From positions 620,001 through 684,000 of the forward strand of contig LSRY02000046.1 of NCBI GenBank assembly GCA_001643675.2: a stretch of 64,000 nucleotides of DNA, written 5' to 3'. This DNA comes from Monocercomonoides exilis. Lineage: Eukaryota; Preaxostyla; Oxymonadida; Polymastigidae. The notes beneath the pieces were generated by a model. It was not told the DNA's origin. It worked only from the letters and a program-made list of their open reading frames with translations, and did no database searches. Every line of letters begins with the position of its first letter. Position 1 is the stretch's first letter. Shown in pieces: positions 60,578 to 64,000 of the stretch. Both the position numbers and the translations under genes were made by a program.

Positions 60578-63080
60578 AACAGGGAAAATGAACAATTCAT
60601 CTGTTTGGAATTATATGAACGAGAGAGACAATTTGGATGGTGTGTTTTGCTGCAAATTGATTTCTTAAATGAATTGATGCGATGAATTTGCCAAGCAATT
60701 TTGAAAATATAAAAAAAAATAAGGCACTTCCTTTTTCAAAGGAATTGAAAGAGTTTTCGTTTGATTTCCTAAATTGTTATGTATTTTTCTGTTATTTCTG
60801 TTCTGAAATTTCTTTGATAACAATATCATTTTCTGTGAAAAGATTGCAGATAAATTGAATCTTTTCAATTTTTTATTTTTTCCTTTTATTTATTAAAATT
60901 TTTTATGTTCTAATCAATTTTTGTCTTTGAATATCCAGCTTTGATAAAAATGTATACAGTGATGGGGAAATGAAAAATTTGCTTTTGATGTTTCCTCCTC
61001 TGTATTGCACTCATTGCAAATGAAAGTTCCCCCTCGCTTTAGAGTTCTCACTTCCAAAATTTTGTTCGCATTCTAATTGTTTTCCTCCTTTTATTTTTTA
61101 TTGAATTTTAATTTCTTTGCTATTGTTTAATGTTGCAACATCAAATACTTTGCGCAACAGAGTATTTGTGAAATTTTCTGTATAGCTCATTCTTTTGAAT
61201 TTTTTTAATTTTTTATGTATATTTTTCATAGGTTGTCATTAATTAACTTTTGAGTCATTTTTAATTCCATTAATCTTGAAGATAATAGTGAATTTGAACA
61301 ATTGATAACATCTCTATCTTCTTATGATATCAAGCAAATATTTGATTGCATGAGTGAACGAATAACAATCCTTATAACTTTTTTAACATTTGTTTATAAC
61401 TTCTGAAAGAATAATGTTATTCAAAAGATTGTTCGATCAGCTTAAAGAAGGAATGAAAAAATATTCTGAAGAAACAAGAAAATGCTAATAATTTTCCGAG
61501 GTACCTGAATCAGGTTCAAAGAACATCAAGCTTTTATTCAATTAGAATCAATAATACAATTTGGATAGATTCGCGTTTGTTCTCAAACTTAAAAAAAGAA
61601 AAGAAGAGAAAAAAGAAAAAGATGATGATAAAGGTGAAGAATACTCCTTTCAAGAAGACATTTTGATATAAGGCAACTTTTAAAGTCGAGGTTGCAACAG
61701 AGAAAGCACTGAAGGTGTTGAAGAAGGGAAAGTTGGCTTTCATTCCAGAAGGCGAGTCAACAGCTGCAGAAGCATTGTTGCACGGTTGCAAATAAAAAAA
61801 CACTTTTTTCTCAAAGAAAACGCGCAATCCAATCAATCTGGTTGAAAAAAAAAAAAAAAAAAAGTAGGGGGGGGGGGGGGGGGGGGGGGGGGACGGGATT
61901 TGTTTGAGTATTGAAGCACGTTGATTGAATCCCAATAAATAGCAAAAGAATTGGAAAACTCGTTCCATGATGCAGTACAAGAGCACGATGGCGATTGCAT
62001 TCTGCCTTTTTGTTCAGCAATTCCCTTTCATGAAGAAAATATTTTTTCCCTCCTGCCGAGCAAAAATCTCGTCAATGAACAGATTGAAGGAGAAGGAGAA
62101 GAAAATGTGTTGTCTGCAAAAATGCAGCTTGAAATGGATTCTCCCTGTGATTGACGGTCAACACAAAAAATGCTGTTTGCTGGAATGGAAAAATGATTTA
62201 AAAAATAAAATAAAAATAATTAGTTTTGCATAAATTATATAAATTCCTCAAAAGAACACTTACACCCTCCCTGTTGTAAATGCAGAGGATTGCCCAATAA
62301 CAGATGCTGTCAATCTCCTTTTCCATTGTTTCCCAGTGCTCCTTTCTCCGTCATCCTTTTTTGTCACATAAACATCCTGCTTTCAATGTTGCCATCAACT
62401 TTTTTTCAGAAAAAATATCCGAATAATTTTCTTTCCAATAACTGTCCAATTGTTGTTATTCCTTTTCGCTCTCATCAAAATGCTTTGAAATAAAATTTAT
62501 TTTCATCCCCTCTCCCAACTGAATACAGAAAATCTTCAATTATCATTTGCTGATTATATCTCGGAATTCGCCTCTCTTCCGATATTCTCTTCAGAAAAGC
62601 AAAGGAATGGCCATTTTTAAAATTTATCAGATTCTTGCACTCTGAGAAGGCCACAGATGGAAATATCTTTAAAATGAACAAGAATAATAAAAAATGCAAA
62701 CATCATAATTTTCATATGTTATTTTGGAAAATAAATTTCCTTCAAAGATGATTTTCAAAAAAATCATCTTGCTAAATTCCATCATCAATTCCCCGTCATC
62801 GCTGTCTCGTGCAACCACACAAAATAATATCGCCTATCCTGCAGAAAATATTCTCTCACCTATCTCTCATCTTTCCAATGGACAATCTCGTTCAAAGAAA
62901 ACAACTCGATCAGAACACCCATAACAACGAACAGAAAAGATTAATCGTTCTTTATCTTTGTTATTACAAATCAAAAATGTTAATATCTATGATGAGAGTT
63001 TGAAAGCATATATTTCTATGGGCTGTTTTGAGTTTTTACTTTTCATCTATTTCTTCGATCCAAACATATGAACTATCAAT
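60578..63080. other. Intergenic with possible gene remnants
   Basis: AT-rich DNA with three patches of coding-like composition on the plus strand. About 61270-61390 reads INLEDNSEFEQLITSLSS and later IKQIFDCMSERI before a stop. About 61660-61796 reads EKALKVLKKGKLAFIPEGES and ends in a stop. About 61970-62150 lies just after the poly-G tract. They are not connectable into one frame with confident splice sites. They could be exons of a decayed or missed gene. Another weak patch is at about 62740-62920. Confidence 0.35.
61845..61892 (+). repeat. A19-GTA-G26 homopolymer pair
   Basis: A19 at 61845-61863, then G at 61864, T at 61865, A at 61866, then an uninterrupted G26 at 61867-61892. A G run of this length is exceptional in this AT-rich DNA and can form a G-quadruplex. 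Confidence 0.95.
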
Positions 63081-64000
63081 GTGAATATTAAAACGGCATT
63101 GTTTTCTGATGCAATTTTTTTGGAAAAATACAGGAGACTGACAGCACAAAAAAGTTCATGGGCTTGCATTCTTTATTGCATAAGAATTCTTGTTGATTGG
63201 ATTTCTTTCTTAATTTATTTCTTTTTTGAAGAATTGTTTTCTGAATTGGAATATTGCATTGAAGATGATCAGAAACAGAAAATCGAAGAAATGAATACAT
63301 TGATGAATGAGATGGATAAAGAAGAGTTTAAATTCATTTTTTCAGTGGAATTATTCAACAAAATCGAAGAAATGATCGAAGAAAAGAAAGTGACATTGGA
63401 AAATGTCATTTTGCTGTTGAGTTGCACCGGATATTGGATGGAGTTGAAAGATATATGGTGTTATCCTTTTAAATATTCTTTATTGAACAAAAGACTTGAG
63501 AAGATGATTATTGATGAAAATGAGAAGAAGAAAGAAGAAAAGAACAAAATGCTTTTGACTGATCTCTGCAAATTCTTTGTTTTGTGGAATCATGATGACG
63601 TTCCAGATGAATTTCTTTCAATCACTGTGCCTTGCCTTCTGAGTGCTGCATCGGACAAAGAGGATAGTAAAGAAGCAAAAAAGGAAGTGGAAATAGCTTT
63701 GCTGGCTTTGAGCTATATTTTTAATAATGTAAGAGCATTTCCATTTTATTTGACAAAATTGATTTTTTCCCTCTTTTTATATTAGGATATTGACAAAGAA
63801 CTTTATTTGGAAGAGATCAAAGAGATTATCCAATATCATCAGGAGCACAGAAATCTGACAACACTTGCCTATCAGTCAGCGTGGCAGTTTTTAATTAACC
63901 GATTTTGGAAAGACAAAAGCTTGGAAGAAGTGATTACAAATGAACTGCATTTCGCAAGAGAAGCAACAAGAGAATTGGAAGATCTGTCAAAGAGTGTGGA
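63081..64000 (+). CDS. Helical-repeat protein, paralogue of the 16-17.6 kb gene (runs off the window)
   Basis: Exons 63081-63728 and 63786 to the window edge (intron 57 bp, donor GTAAGA), phase 0. It matches the minus-strand gene at 16.2-17.6 kb: EELFSELEYC against EIFNELGSC, EMNTLMNEMDKEE against EMKGLIEGMSESE, LENVILLLSC against IDNAILLLKS, ALLALSYI against ALLALSNF, then YHQEHRNLTTLAYQSAW and NELHF. The intron position after ALLALS is identical. The N-terminal stretch before EELFSEL (about 63081-63230) has no counterpart in the paralogue and contains a hydrophobic run. It may instead be intron ending at 63231, matching the phase-1 intron of the paralogue, in which case the true first exons lie upstream and are not identified. 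The 3' end is outside the window. Function unknown. Confidence 0.7.

Noticed and set aside
1-64000. CRISPR array, operons or bacterial-type promoters
   Set aside because: No regularly spaced repeats; genes have introns and eukaryotic families, so bacterial signals are not expected.

Overview
This window is AT-rich nuclear DNA from a unicellular eukaryote. Genes contain short GT-AG introns (many 45-200 bp), translation uses the standard code (TAA, TAG and TGA all end frames), intergenic DNA is very AT-rich, and exons are richer in GC. The proteins carry long Ser-rich, Asp/Glu-rich and Ala/Ser runs, and there are large beta-helix surface proteins and pseudokinases. Together these suggest an anaerobic metamonad, most plausibly a preaxostylan/oxymonad-like flagellate; this is an inference from gene style, not a database match. 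I found no rRNA, tRNA or CRISPR array.

Layout. 0.1-7.5 kb (+): an F-box/RCC1-like protein, a DUF1015-family protein and a large M1 aminopeptidase. 8.2-10.4 kb: a 2.2 kb non-coding element with 428 bp near-identical terminal inverted repeats. 11.8-13.3 kb (+): a cyclin-like protein with a poly-Ser tail. 16.2-17.6 kb (-): a helical-repeat protein with a paralogue at the right edge (63.1-64.0 kb, +). 18.4-22.3 kb (-): a giant importin-alpha-like protein, divergent from a membrane-anchored histidine acid phosphatase (22.3-24.8 kb, +). 25.3-27.8 kb (+): a RING/coiled-coil/MATH protein. 28.7-35.6 kb (-): a beta-helix surface receptor with a degenerate intracellular kinase domain. 36.9-39.4 kb (+): a dihydrolipoamide dehydrogenase-like flavoprotein. 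39.9-45.5 kb (-): a pseudokinase fused to armadillo-like repeats. 45.9-49.5 kb (-): a nonaspanin (TM9SF) with very large insertions. 50.0-52.1 kb (+): a Ser-rich coiled-coil protein. 52.3-53.7 kb (+): an isoprenylcysteine/phospholipid-methyltransferase-like membrane protein. 54.3-56.1 kb (+): eIF1A and ribosomal protein RPL10 (uL16). 56.5-60.6 kb (+): a second beta-helix surface protein, without a kinase domain. 60.6-63.1 kb: intergenic DNA with scraps of possible decayed coding sequence.

Exon structures were rebuilt by hand by requiring every junction to keep a single open frame. All multi-exon models close in frame except at the 5' intron of the receptor (28.7-35.6 kb), and the last exon of the flavoprotein closes but loses a conserved motif. 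Each of these two exceptions could be explained by one missing base. Across 43 rebuilt introns the donor is GTTTGN or, more loosely, GTNTGN far more often than GTAAGT.

The genes do not form a pathway. They are a normal eukaryotic mixture of housekeeping (translation, nuclear import, proteolysis, endomembrane) and signalling/surface functions. The most unusual content is the inverted-repeat element, the modular beta-helix receptors with pseudokinase tails, the pseudokinase-armadillo protein, and conserved domains split by serine-rich insertions.
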